A DNA stretch of 64,000 bases, from NCBI GenBank assembly GCA_964342385.1, contig CAYFGP010000002.1:1-64000 (forward strand), written 5' to 3'. Source of the stretch: Oceanospirillum sp964342385. Lineage in GTDB: Bacteria; Pseudomonadota; Gammaproteobacteria; Pseudomonadales; Halomonadaceae. Every line of letters begins with the position of its first letter. Within the stretch, counting starts at the first letter, position 1. Of this stretch, positions 8,974 to 16,760 are shown piece by piece. The notes below the pieces were generated by a model. The model worked only from the letters and a program-made list of their open reading frames with translations. It did not search any database and was not told where the DNA came from. A program made the translations under genes and the position numbers.

Positions 8974-9717
8974 TTAGCGCATGTTCATGCCGCCATTAAC
9001 GTGCAGGGTTTCACCAGTGATGTAACCCCCACCCTCACTCGCCAGGAAGGCGACTGCGTTGGCAATCTCTTCTGGCTGACCCAGACGGGCCAGTGGAATC
9101 TGCTTCTTCAGCATGTCGTGCTGCTCTTCCGGCAGTGCATCTGTCATATCAGTTGCAATAAAGCCAGGTGCCACGGCGTTCACTGTGATATTACGGGAAG
9201 CCACTTCACGAGCCATAGCACGGGTAAAACCTTCCATACCGGCCTTAGCTGCCGCGTAGTTGGTTTGACCTGCATTGCCCATCGTCGCAACAACAGAACT
9301 GATGTTGATGATGCGGCCCCAGCGTGCTTTAGTCATACCACGCAGTACAGCCTTAGATACGCGGAAAACAGACTTCAGGTTGGTGTCCTGAACATCATCC
9401 CACTCATCTTCTTTCATGCGCATCAGGATGTTGTCTTTGGTGATACCTGCGTTGTTTACAACAACCAGAGGCGCACCAAATTCAGCTGTGATCTCTTTGA
9501 TCACTGCATCAACGGATTCCTGAGAGGTCACATTCAGTACCATGCCTTTACCCTGAATACCTTGCTCGGCAAGACCTTCAGAGATGCGCTGAGCACCGCC
9601 TTCAGAAGTCGCTGTACCAACAACGATCGCGCCCATTTTGCCTAACGCATAGGCAGTTGCACGACCAATACCACGACTAGCACCTGTTACCAGGGCTACT
9701 TTTCCTTCAATACTCAT
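8974..9717 (-). CDS. fabG: 3-oxoacyl-ACP reductase
   Basis: 247-residue short-chain dehydrogenase that reduces 3-oxoacyl-ACP with NADPH. It shows the nucleotide-binding TGASRGIGRA, the NNAG motif, the catalytic Ser in NISSVVA, the YAAAKAG (Tyr-x-x-x-Lys) pair and the PG motif NAVAPGFI. Length is normal. It lies between fabD and acpP. Confidence 0.96.
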   Translation of the reverse strand: MSIEGKVALVTGASRGIGRATAYALGKMGAIVVGTATSEGGAQRISEGLAEQGIQGKGMVLNVTSQESVDAVIKEITAEFGAPLVVVNNAGITKDNILMRMKEDEWDDVQDTNLKSVFRVSKAVLRGMTKARWGRIINISSVVATMGNAGQTNYAAAKAGMEGFTRAMAREVASRNITVNAVAPGFIATDMTDALPEEQHDMLKKQIPLARLGQPEEIANAVAFLASEGGGYITGETLHVNGGMNMR

Positions 9718-9742
9718 TCTCTTCTCCAGAATTGGTTAAGGC

Positions 9743-10687
9743 TTAAGCGCCTTTAACCAGTTCGATAGTAGACGTCAGAGCTTCCGGGTCATTGACCGCC
9801 AGAACCTTGAGACTACGCTGAATCTTTTTATTCAGACCAGACAGAACCTTACCAGGGCCACATTCAACTGTGGTATCCACACCCTGATCAATCATGTACT
9901 GCATGCAGGATACCCAACGTACCGGGCTATACAGCTGCGCCAGCAGGTTTTCACGAATGGTATCCACATTGGTCTGTGGCTGGCCATCAACATTCTGTAC
10001 AACAGGAATGCGCGGCTCTTCAATCACAATCTTATCTAGCTCAGCTGCCAGACGTTCTGCAGCGGGCTTCATCAGAGCACAGTGTGACGGTACACTTACC
10101 GGCAGAGGTACCACTTTTTTGGCACCAAACTCCTGACACTTCGCACCAGCACGCTCAACCGCCGCTTTATTACCGGCGATTACCACCTGGCCAGGACAGT
10201 TGTAGTTCACAGGAGACACTACATCGTCTTCTGCGGTCAGCTGACAAGCTTCTTCAATCTTGTCATCCGCCAGTGCCAGAATGGCAGACATTGCACCCAC
10301 ACCCTCAGGCACAGCTTCCTGCATAAACTCGCCACGCAGTTTCACCAGACGCACAGCATCAGCAAAGCTGATCGCACCAGCGCAAACCAGAGCGCTGTAC
10401 TCACCCAGGCTGTGACCAGACACAACTGAAGGGCGCGGGCCTTCCAGCTCCTGCCAGACACGCCACAGTGCCACACTAGCGGTCAGAATTGCCGGTTGAG
10501 TTTTATCGGTTTGATTAAGCGTTTCTGCGGGACCTTCCTGGACCAGTTGCCACAGGTCGTATCCTAAAATCTGAGAGGCTTCTTCAAAAGTGGTGCGAAC
10601 TACCGCATAGCGATCGGCTAGCTCACTTAACATGCCAACTGCCTGAGAACCCTGCCCAGGGAAAACGAAAGCCAGGGACTGTGTCAT
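9743..10687 (-). CDS. fabD: Malonyl-CoA:ACP transacylase
   Basis: 314-residue malonyl-CoA-ACP transacylase supplying malonyl-ACP to fatty-acid synthesis. It shows the oxyanion motif FPGQGSQ at the N-terminus and the nucleophile elbow GHSLGEYSAL (Ser near residue 93). The catalytic His is in SVPSHCALM. It is the first gene of a fabD-fabG-acpP unit with its own extended -10 promoter. fabH, usually found between plsX and fabD, is absent. Confidence 0.96.
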   Translation of the reverse strand: MTQSLAFVFPGQGSQAVGMLSELADRYAVVRTTFEEASQILGYDLWQLVQEGPAETLNQTDKTQPAILTASVALWRVWQELEGPRPSVVSGHSLGEYSALVCAGAISFADAVRLVKLRGEFMQEAVPEGVGAMSAILALADDKIEEACQLTAEDDVVSPVNYNCPGQVVIAGNKAAVERAGAKCQEFGAKKVVPLPVSVPSHCALMKPAAERLAAELDKIVIEEPRIPVVQNVDGQPQTNVDTIRENLLAQLYSPVRWVSCMQYMIDQGVDTTVECGPGKVLSGLNKKIQRSLKVLAVNDPEALTSTIELVKGA

Positions 10688-10805
10688 AGCAAACCCTTTA
10701 CACTGTTATTATTTGTTGGCTTCAACCGATAGAACACGTACTTAGCGCTCGCTGAAACCTTTTATAAATCCTTGATCACTGGCACCCAGGCCAGAACAGC
10801 GCGCG

Positions 10806-10814
10806 ATTATAGCA
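10806..10814 (-). promoter_or_regulatory. Extended -10 promoter of fabD
   Basis: On the minus strand TGCTATAAT is an extended -10 with a perfect consensus hexamer, about 120 bp before the fabD start. A T-tract and a TTGACC lie upstream, but the latter is about 21 bp away and may not be the true -35. Confidence 0.6.
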
Positions 10815-10844
10815 CACTGAAAAAAAAATCGAGGTCAAATTTTA

Positions 10845-10873
10845 AAAATATCATCTGCCACTAATGATATTTT
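10845..10873 (-). terminator. Inverted repeat after plsX
   Basis: Perfect AT-rich 10-bp arms AAAATATCAT / ATGATATTTT with a 9-base loop, followed by T5 on the minus strand, right after the plsX stop. Probably a weak terminator; an operator for fabD is an alternative. Confidence 0.5.
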
Positions 10874-10879
10874 GTAAAA

Positions 10880-11875
10880 CTATTGTGCCTCTATTTTTGC
10901 GCCTACTTTTTGACACAAATCGGCACTTACCGCACGCTGCGCATGCACAATTGCCCGGTAAAAACCTTCTATTTCCGCCGCGCCGTGACTTTTAACCACT
11001 ACACCCTGCAACCCCAATAAAACCGCACCGTTATAACGCTCCGGATTTAAAGAACGACGTATCTTCTTTAGTACCGGCCGGGCCAATAAACTAATAACAC
11101 GGCTGTATAAACTTTGTTTAAAACCTTGGCGTAACTGCTGAAATAAAAAGCGCACCACACCTTCACTGGTTTTTAATGCCGTATTACCGGATACACCATC
11201 GCAGACAATGACATCGACCTCACCGGAAAAAATATCACTGCCTTCAACAAAGCCCCGATAACGAATCTTATCACTCATGGTCATAATGCCAGCAGCCTGA
11301 CGCACCAGCTCAGTGCCTTTTAACTCTTCTTCCCCGACATTCAGCAACCCCACAGAGGGCGAAGACTTGCTCTGCATCACCTCGGCCATAGCACTGCCCA
11401 TCAAGGCAAACTGATACAGGTCATTGGCATCGCAACCCAGATTAGCCCCCAGATCCAGCATCAGACATTCGCCATCTTTGGCCGGTAGCTGAGTACAGAT
11501 CGCCGGACGACTAATCCCTGGATAAGTCTTTAACAGATAGCGACTGATCACTGCCAGAGCCCCGGTATTACCCGCACTGACACAGGCATCGGCGCGTTTT
11601 TCAGCAACAGCTTGTACGGCAAGATGAATCGAAGAACCTTTCTGATTTCTTAACGCATGCTTGGGATCATCATCCATCGCGACACTGACATCAGAATGCA
11701 GAATCTCGATGCGTTTCAGTAGATCAGGTTTATTAGGCAGAAACGGCGTGATCTGTTGCTGATCACCGACCAGAAGAATAGACAGCTGAGGAAAGTGTTT
11801 TAAAGCTTTAATACAGGCGGGAAGCGTGACGCGGGGACCAGAGTCCCCGCCCATCGCATCGATAGCGATTAACAC
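10880..11875 (-). CDS. plsX: Phosphate acyltransferase PlsX
   Basis: 331-residue enzyme that makes acyl-phosphate from acyl-ACP at the membrane surface, the first step of the PlsX/PlsY route to phosphatidic acid. It shows the DAMGGDSGP N-terminal signature, the SAGNTGAL motif, DLGANLGC and a C-terminal HGAAEIEGFYRAI segment. Length is normal. It follows rpmF by about 12 bp, the conserved yceD-rpmF-plsX cluster. Confidence 0.95.
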   Translation of the reverse strand: MLIAIDAMGGDSGPRVTLPACIKALKHFPQLSILLVGDQQQITPFLPNKPDLLKRIEILHSDVSVAMDDDPKHALRNQKGSSIHLAVQAVAEKRADACVSAGNTGALAVISRYLLKTYPGISRPAICTQLPAKDGECLMLDLGANLGCDANDLYQFALMGSAMAEVMQSKSSPSVGLLNVGEEELKGTELVRQAAGIMTMSDKIRYRGFVEGSDIFSGEVDVIVCDGVSGNTALKTSEGVVRFLFQQLRQGFKQSLYSRVISLLARPVLKKIRRSLNPERYNGAVLLGLQGVVVKSHGAAEIEGFYRAIVHAQRAVSADLCQKVGAKIEAQ

Positions 11876-11887
11876 AAGGAGACCAGA

Positions 11888-12067
11888 TTATTCGTCGCCT
11901 TTGTCAACAACTTTCTTACCACGATAGAAACCATCAGCAGTCACGTGGTGACGCAGGTGGGTTTCACCAGTGGTTTTATCCTCAGACAGCGTAGACGCAG
12001 TCAACGCATCGTGAGAACGACGCATACCGCGCTTTGAACGGGTTTTACGGTTCTGTTGAACAGCCAT
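11888..12067 (-). CDS. rpmF: 50S ribosomal protein L32
   Basis: 59-residue ribosomal protein of the large subunit. Translation gives MAVQQNRKTRSKRGMRRSHD followed by a Ser/Thr stretch and a C-terminal KKVVDKGDE, matching L32 of the type without zinc-binding cysteines. The ATG at 12067 has GGAGTGAG upstream. It lies between yceD and plsX as expected. Confidence 0.95.
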   Translation of the reverse strand: MAVQQNRKTRSKRGMRRSHDALTASTLSEDKTTGETHLRHHVTADGFYRGKKVVDKGDE

Positions 12068-12101
12068 GACAACTCACTCCTAATACAACTAGAGGTTGCA
12101 G

Positions 12102-12632
12102 TTAACGTTTTTCCTTCAGCTGCTGGAGCACGCTGAAAGGGTTTTCCGGTTTAGTTTCAGGTTGCGCTTCTTCCACATCACCTGAAACCAGCATTTCACT
12201 TGTTACAGAACACTCGCCTTCGTCATGATATGACGTGATTGGCAGGGTAAGAAGAATCTCATCCTCAATCACCGGCAAGAGCTCAAGCTTCTCATCTTCG
12301 ACGATCAGCGGTTCATACTGTTTAGGTAAGTTAGCCGCTGCTTCATCAGAAGAAGCAATCGCTAACAAAAATTCGCCATCGATCTCAAACGGCATCGGCT
12401 GCATGCAGCGCTGACAATGGACCTGCAGTTGGCCTTTAAGCGTGCCCCGCACAAAGCGGATGCGCTGAGGATCAATATCGAACTCAAGACGTACATGACA
12501 ATGCCCTTGCTCACTGGCTAAGGCATCCAGCACCCGTTGGCATTTTTCCAGGGGAATGTCCCCTTCAATAACGCCTGCATCCCGGGCTAATTTGTACGGC
12601 TCGATAGTAATTGGAAGTCGGTCACCAAACAT
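12102..12632 (-). CDS. yceD: YceD family (DUF177) protein
   Basis: 176-residue DUF177 protein. The family is linked to 23S rRNA accumulation in plants and E. coli and is nearly always encoded before rpmF. It shows a CxxC pair in the middle (VHCQRCMQP, about residues 71-74) and an acidic C-terminal half with the TSYHDEGEC segment. The start MFGDRLPITIEPYKLAR aligns with known YceD N-termini. The promoter is so close that the mRNA may have almost no leader. Confidence 0.88.
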   Translation of the reverse strand: MFGDRLPITIEPYKLARDAGVIEGDIPLEKCQRVLDALASEQGHCHVRLEFDIDPQRIRFVRGTLKGQLQVHCQRCMQPMPFEIDGEFLLAIASSDEAAANLPKQYEPLIVEDEKLELLPVIEDEILLTLPITSYHDEGECSVTSEMLVSGDVEEAQPETKPENPFSVLQQLKEKR

Positions 12633-12641
12633 AAGCGCGCA

Positions 12642-12670
12642 ATAATAGGGATATGACCCGCAACTGTCAA
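12642..12670 (-). promoter_or_regulatory. Promoter of yceD-rpmF-plsX
   Basis: On the minus strand TTGACA (12665-12670), 17 bp, TATTAT (12642-12647): a near-perfect sigma-70 promoter. The predicted transcript start is 3-4 bases from the yceD ATG. Confidence 0.75.
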
Positions 12671-12733
12671 AGGATAGAATACAAAGAACATCAAATTTTC
12701 ATCGAATTTGCGTAAACGATAAGGACACACTCG

Positions 12734-13315
12734 ATGCTCTCACTGGTTTTAGGCTCGTCATCACGCTACCGCAAGCAATTATTAGATAAATTAGGTATCC
12801 CTTTTACTCAGGACAGCCCGGATATCGACGAAACCCCACAGCCTGATGAAAGCGCTGCAGTACTGGTTGAACGTCTGGCTGTCGACAAGGCAAAAGCCCT
12901 GGTGGACAAGCATCCTAACAGCCTGATTATCGGTAGCGATCAGGTAGCCACTTTTAGCGGGCGAATTATCGGCAAACCGCACACTAAAGACAATGCCAAA
13001 TCTCAATTAATGCAGTTTAGCGGACAATCCGTGACTTTTCTGACCGGTCTGTGCCTCTACAACAGCCAAACCGGCGAACACCAAAGCTTAGTTGAACCGT
13101 TTAATGTACATTTTAAGGCATTGACGGAGTACCAGATCGAGCGTTATATCGAACTGGAACAACCATTGGATTGCGCCGGTAGTTTTAAATCGGAAGGCCT
13201 GGGTATCACTATGTTTAGCCAACTGGAAGGTCGGGATCCAAATAGTCTGATCGGTTTACCCTTGATCGCGCTAACGGAAATGCTGATTAATGAGGGTATG
13301 GATCCGCTAGCTTAA
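12734..13315 (+). CDS. Maf/YceF-type nucleotide pyrophosphatase
   Basis: 193-residue Maf-family house-cleaning enzyme that hydrolyses modified or canonical nucleoside triphosphates to monophosphates. It shows the LVLGSSSRYRKQLLDKLG N-terminus, SDQVATF with the catalytic acid, and the central signature FLTGLCLYN. The 7-methyl-GTP-specific YceF branch is likely, because it sits divergently next to yceD as in E. coli. It is divergent from yceD with about 100 bp between. Confidence 0.9.
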   Translation: MLSLVLGSSSRYRKQLLDKLGIPFTQDSPDIDETPQPDESAAVLVERLAVDKAKALVDKHPNSLIIGSDQVATFSGRIIGKPHTKDNAKSQLMQFSGQSVTFLTGLCLYNSQTGEHQSLVEPFNVHFKALTEYQIERYIELEQPLDCAGSFKSEGLGITMFSQLEGRDPNSLIGLPLIALTEMLINEGMDPLA

Positions 13316-13356
13316 GCCGGATTTGAAACTTAAAGATTTAATCAAAGGCTGATTCA

Positions 13357-13393
13357 GAGTGAGGCTTGTGTGACAGATACACGAGCCTCACTC
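13357..13393. repeat. Intergenic inverted repeat
   Basis: 14-bp arms (GAGTGAGGCTTGTG / CACGAGCCTCACTC, one G-T pair) with a 9-base loop, between the convergent maf and the S49 peptidase gene. A bidirectional terminator without a T-run is likely. A 20-bp segment covering the left arm recurs at 20820-20839. Confidence 0.6.
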
Positions 13394-13428
13394 CACAGAA
13401 GGATACGAGGCTCGAATTATAAAACCCG

Positions 13429-14472
13429 CTAATACAGATCCTGACTACTCAGAACTGCTTTAACCTGCACACCAATCTCACGCCCCAGTTGCTTCAGCGG
13501 TGAAGGCTCAGGGGTAAAGTTAACCAACTTACTCACGCCCACTTTCTGTTCCGCAACCTGGCGCATACTAGCCAGACCATCAATCAGTCCCAGTTTAACC
13601 GCCTGCTCACCGTTCCACACCAGACCACTAAAGATCTCAGGATCATCGGCTAAGCGATTGCCACGCCCCTGTTTGACTGCATCAATAAACTGCTGATGGG
13701 TCTGTCCCAGCACAGAACGCCAGAATTTAGCCTGCTCTTTACTCATATCCACAAACGGATCAAGGAAGGCTTTATTATCACCGGAGGTAAAGACACGGCG
13801 CTCAACGCCCATCTTGTCGATCAGTTTGCTAAAGCCAAAACCGGACGATACCACACCAATAGAACCCACCAGACTCGCTCTATTTGCGTAGATCTCACCA
13901 GCACCGGCCGCAATATAGTAGGCACCAGATGCCCCCAGATCCCGAATCACCGCATAGACAGGAATATTCTGATGCAGCTGACGCAAACGGATCAACTCAT
14001 CATAAACTTCACCGGAGTGCACCGGGCTACCACCAGGGCTATTGATATTCAGGATTACCGCCTTGGTACCAGAATCTTTAAAAGCCGCACGAATCCCCTG
14101 AATCAGAAAATCCGCATTGGCCAACTGCTGATCACCAATCTGACCTTTCACATCCACCACGGCAACATGATCACCGTTTGGCATCTCAATGACGCTTTCC
14201 GAGGAGTGCCAGAACAGACCAACAACCGCAATCACAATGGCCAGACGGACAAAACGGAAGAACAGCTGCCAACGACGGGCACGACGCTGCTCTTTTAGCG
14301 TCTCCATCAGCCATTTTTCCATCAGATGGCCGGTTTGAGCCGCACCGGGTTTGGCGTTACGTCTTTGCTGTGTACCAGGTTGCACTTTTTGCCCCTCCAC
14401 TGTCCCTTGCCCTACTGATCTTTGGCTGGCATCCGCCTTTAATGTCGGCTCCTTCCATTCAGAATCACTCAT
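13429..14472 (-). CDS. sppA: S49-family signal peptide peptidase (SppA-like)
   Basis: 347-residue membrane peptidase of family S49 (short SppA/SohB type). A basic, Gln-rich N-terminal 65 residues is followed by one membrane segment (about 70-88). The catalytic domain has NINSPGGSP and the nucleophile Ser in GASGAYYIAAG near residue 185, with SLVGSIGVV after it. Family members degrade leftover signal peptides; the exact substrate here is unknown. The order sppA-HAD-rluC on one strand facing rne matches Pseudomonas. Confidence 0.88.
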   Translation of the reverse strand: MSDSEWKEPTLKADASQRSVGQGTVEGQKVQPGTQQRRNAKPGAAQTGHLMEKWLMETLKEQRRARRWQLFFRFVRLAIVIAVVGLFWHSSESVIEMPNGDHVAVVDVKGQIGDQQLANADFLIQGIRAAFKDSGTKAVILNINSPGGSPVHSGEVYDELIRLRQLHQNIPVYAVIRDLGASGAYYIAAGAGEIYANRASLVGSIGVVSSGFGFSKLIDKMGVERRVFTSGDNKAFLDPFVDMSKEQAKFWRSVLGQTHQQFIDAVKQGRGNRLADDPEIFSGLVWNGEQAVKLGLIDGLASMRQVAEQKVGVSKLVNFTPEPSPLKQLGREIGVQVKAVLSSQDLY

Positions 14473-14551
14473 AACCGCTCTTACCTATTAATCATCTTTT
14501 TAAGCACGAATCTTTTAACCACTATTTTTTAACCAACAGGGCTTCTATCTA

Positions 14552-15208
14552 TCACTTTTCTTCTAACAGCCAATCAACCAACTCAACAAAGCTGTCGATG
14601 GCCAATACAGGGTTATAGGCCTGCAAACGATCCGGGTGATGAGCGCCATAATTCACTGCCACTGAATCCATCCCGGCATTTTTAGCCATGCCCAGATCAA
14701 ACTCAGTATCACCAACCATGACTGCCTGATGCACCGAATAACCGGTCTCATCTAATAACTCATGTAGCATCAAGGGATCTGGTTTGGAACGGGTCTCATC
14801 GGCACAGCGGGAATTGACAAACAATTCGCCCAGACCTGTTTCTTCAAACACCTGATTTAGGCCACGGCGGCTTTTACCAGTTGCGACCGTTAGTACACAA
14901 CCGGCCTGACGCAGTTCTTCCAAACCTTCACGGACACCTTCAAACAGTGGCATTTCCAGATCTGAAGTTTCCAGAAAGTGCCTGGAATACCCGGTACGTA
15001 TCTGTTGCAGCTGTTGATCGTCAATACCTGGACACAAGGTTTGAATCACTTCTGGCAGTCCTAAGCCGATAATGTTTCTGACCGCAGCATCAGTCAGAGG
15101 TTCGGGCCACTGGGCATCCACAGCTGCCGCTTGCATACTGGAGATAATACGCGCCTCTGAATCGATCAGAGTACCGTCCCAATCAAAAATCACTAATGGG
15201 TATTTCAC
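14552..15208 (-). CDS. HAD-IA family phosphatase (Gph-like)
   Basis: 218-residue haloacid-dehalogenase phosphatase. Motif I is FDWDGTLIDSE, motif II lies in LTVATGKSRRGL, motif III is the Lys in SKPDPLML, and motif IV is MVGDTEFDLGMAKNAGM. A helical cap sits between motifs I and II. The fold resembles phosphoglycolate phosphatase, but the substrate is not readable from the sequence. It lies 3 bp downstream of rluC and is surely cotranscribed. Confidence 0.88.
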   Translation of the reverse strand: MKYPLVIFDWDGTLIDSEARIISSMQAAAVDAQWPEPLTDAAVRNIIGLGLPEVIQTLCPGIDDQQLQQIRTGYSRHFLETSDLEMPLFEGVREGLEELRQAGCVLTVATGKSRRGLNQVFEETGLGELFVNSRCADETRSKPDPLMLHELLDETGYSVHQAVMVGDTEFDLGMAKNAGMDSVAVNYGAHHPDRLQAYNPVLAIDSFVELVDWLLEEK

Positions 15209-15211
15209 CGC

Positions 15212-16165
15212 TCAACTCCCTTGCTTCAGCTGCTTGATCATTTTATCCATGCTGTCCTCATAGGGAGCCTGCACCTTAACTCGCTGCTCAGTGGCCGGAT
15301 CAGGAAACTCCAGACTGGCCGCATGCAGGAACATACGACGAAAACCCTGAGCTTTAAAACTCTCGTTCACACGCTCATCACCGTATTTCACATCACCGAC
15401 CAGAGGATGCCCGGCAAATTGACTGTGCACACGAATCTGATGAGTACGGCCGGTCACAGGTTCCGCTTCAATCAGGGTACAACCTTTAAAACGCTGCAGG
15501 ATTTTAAAGCGGGTTAGTGAGGCTTTACCGTCTTGCTCATTGATTTTCACCACACGCTCACGATCACCGATCGCCTGTTTTAGCAGTGGCCTATTTACCT
15601 GAGTTGTCTTTTCTGGCCAACGCCCTACGGCTAAGGCATGGTATTTCTTGCTGAACTGTTTCTGTTTCAGCTGCTCCTGCAGGAAGTTCAAACTGATACG
15701 GTTTTTCGCAATCAGGATACAACCGGAGGTTTCTTTATCCAGGCGATGTACCAGCTCCAGAAAACCATCATCAGGACGGATCTGACGCAGCGCTTCAATC
15801 AGGCCCTGCTTGATACCCGAACCCGCATGTACCGATAGGCCATGAGGTTTATTCATCACCAACCAATCATCGGTTTCCCGCAGGATGCTGTTTTGCAGTA
15901 CCTGTTTCAGGCCATCACTGACCGGGATATCTTCTGTCTTCTCCGCTACCCGCACCGGAGGTACCCGTACCTGATCACCGGCCTTCAGACGATAGACCGC
16001 CTTCACGCGCTTTTTATTCACCCGCACTTCACCCTTGCGGATAATGCGGTAGACTAGGCTTTTCGGCACGCCCTTTAAAAAAGTGATCAGAAAATTATCG
16101 ATTCTCTGACCTTCGTGGTTAGCATCGATGGTGACAAATCGAACAGAATTGGCCGCTTCAGACAC
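15212..16165 (-). CDS. rluC: 23S rRNA pseudouridine synthase RluC
   Basis: 317-residue pseudouridine synthase that modifies 23S rRNA (positions 955, 2504 and 2580 in E. coli). An N-terminal S4 RNA-binding domain (RIDNFLITFLKGVPKSLVYR) is followed by the catalytic domain with the Asp in VHRLDKETSG. The GTG at 16165 was chosen because AGGAGG stands 5 bases before it and the length then matches E. coli RluC (319 aa); the open frame extends further to 16300. It is divergent from rne, as in E. coli and Pseudomonas. Confidence 0.92.
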   Translation of the reverse strand: MSEAANSVRFVTIDANHEGQRIDNFLITFLKGVPKSLVYRIIRKGEVRVNKKRVKAVYRLKAGDQVRVPPVRVAEKTEDIPVSDGLKQVLQNSILRETDDWLVMNKPHGLSVHAGSGIKQGLIEALRQIRPDDGFLELVHRLDKETSGCILIAKNRISLNFLQEQLKQKQFSKKYHALAVGRWPEKTTQVNRPLLKQAIGDRERVVKINEQDGKASLTRFKILQRFKGCTLIEAEPVTGRTHQIRVHSQFAGHPLVGDVKYGDERVNESFKAQGFRRMFLHAASLEFPDPATEQRVKVQAPYEDSMDKMIKQLKQGS

Positions 16166-16760
16166 AGTGCCTCCTGAGGCAGAAAACAGATGGTGAACCC
16201 TCAAATCAAATTGATGGTTTGTATGATAACTGCTATATTGCAGACCGCCTGAAAAAGTATCATAAACGTCTAGCTCCCGCGTCCGAAAAACAGGGCTCAA
16301 TGGCGGGACATTCAGGCGACTACCACAGCGAAAACGCGAGATGGTAACAGATTACAAATTGAATGTGAGCTGAAAGTTCAGCTTGCTTTTCCGTTAACAG
16401 CACACCCAAACAACCTTTACGTGCGAACGGATCAACTTATGTTTCGTGTCCGGTGAGACTCGCGGAACGACTGGATTATTGCAGCACTGACCGATTGTCA
16501 GTGTTGGGTATCATCATTTGTTGTCATCCAGTCCTGTACCTTGCGCCACCAATATGTTTTTCATCTTTTGCTGCCAATGACGCAAACGGAGTAATAACCG
16601 TAACAGCACAGTCAGAAGACCCCGGTCGCTTCCTGCCCCCTATGGCAAAGTGTCCCTAATGAAAAAGCGTAATGCACGCATAAAAATCTTGATTCCGAGC
16701 CGTTAGAGGTTGAGTCGGACGAACCGACGTTGGGTGTCCAAAGGACCCAGTAAACTTCCA
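16166..16760. promoter_or_regulatory. rluC-rne divergent region and probable rne leader
   Basis: A 595-bp stretch with no supported gene. It should hold the promoters of both divergent genes and a long rne 5' leader. Two clean hairpins are visible: CACTGAC / GTCAGTG at 16485-16503 and GTCGG / CCGAC at 16714-16728. In E. coli the rne leader is also long and structured and mediates autoregulation by RNase E; that role here is inferred by analogy. Confidence 0.5.

Noticed and set aside
9001..9645. 214-codon frame antisense to fabG
   Set aside because: Shadow frame of a conserved gene; product is Cys/His-rich without sense.
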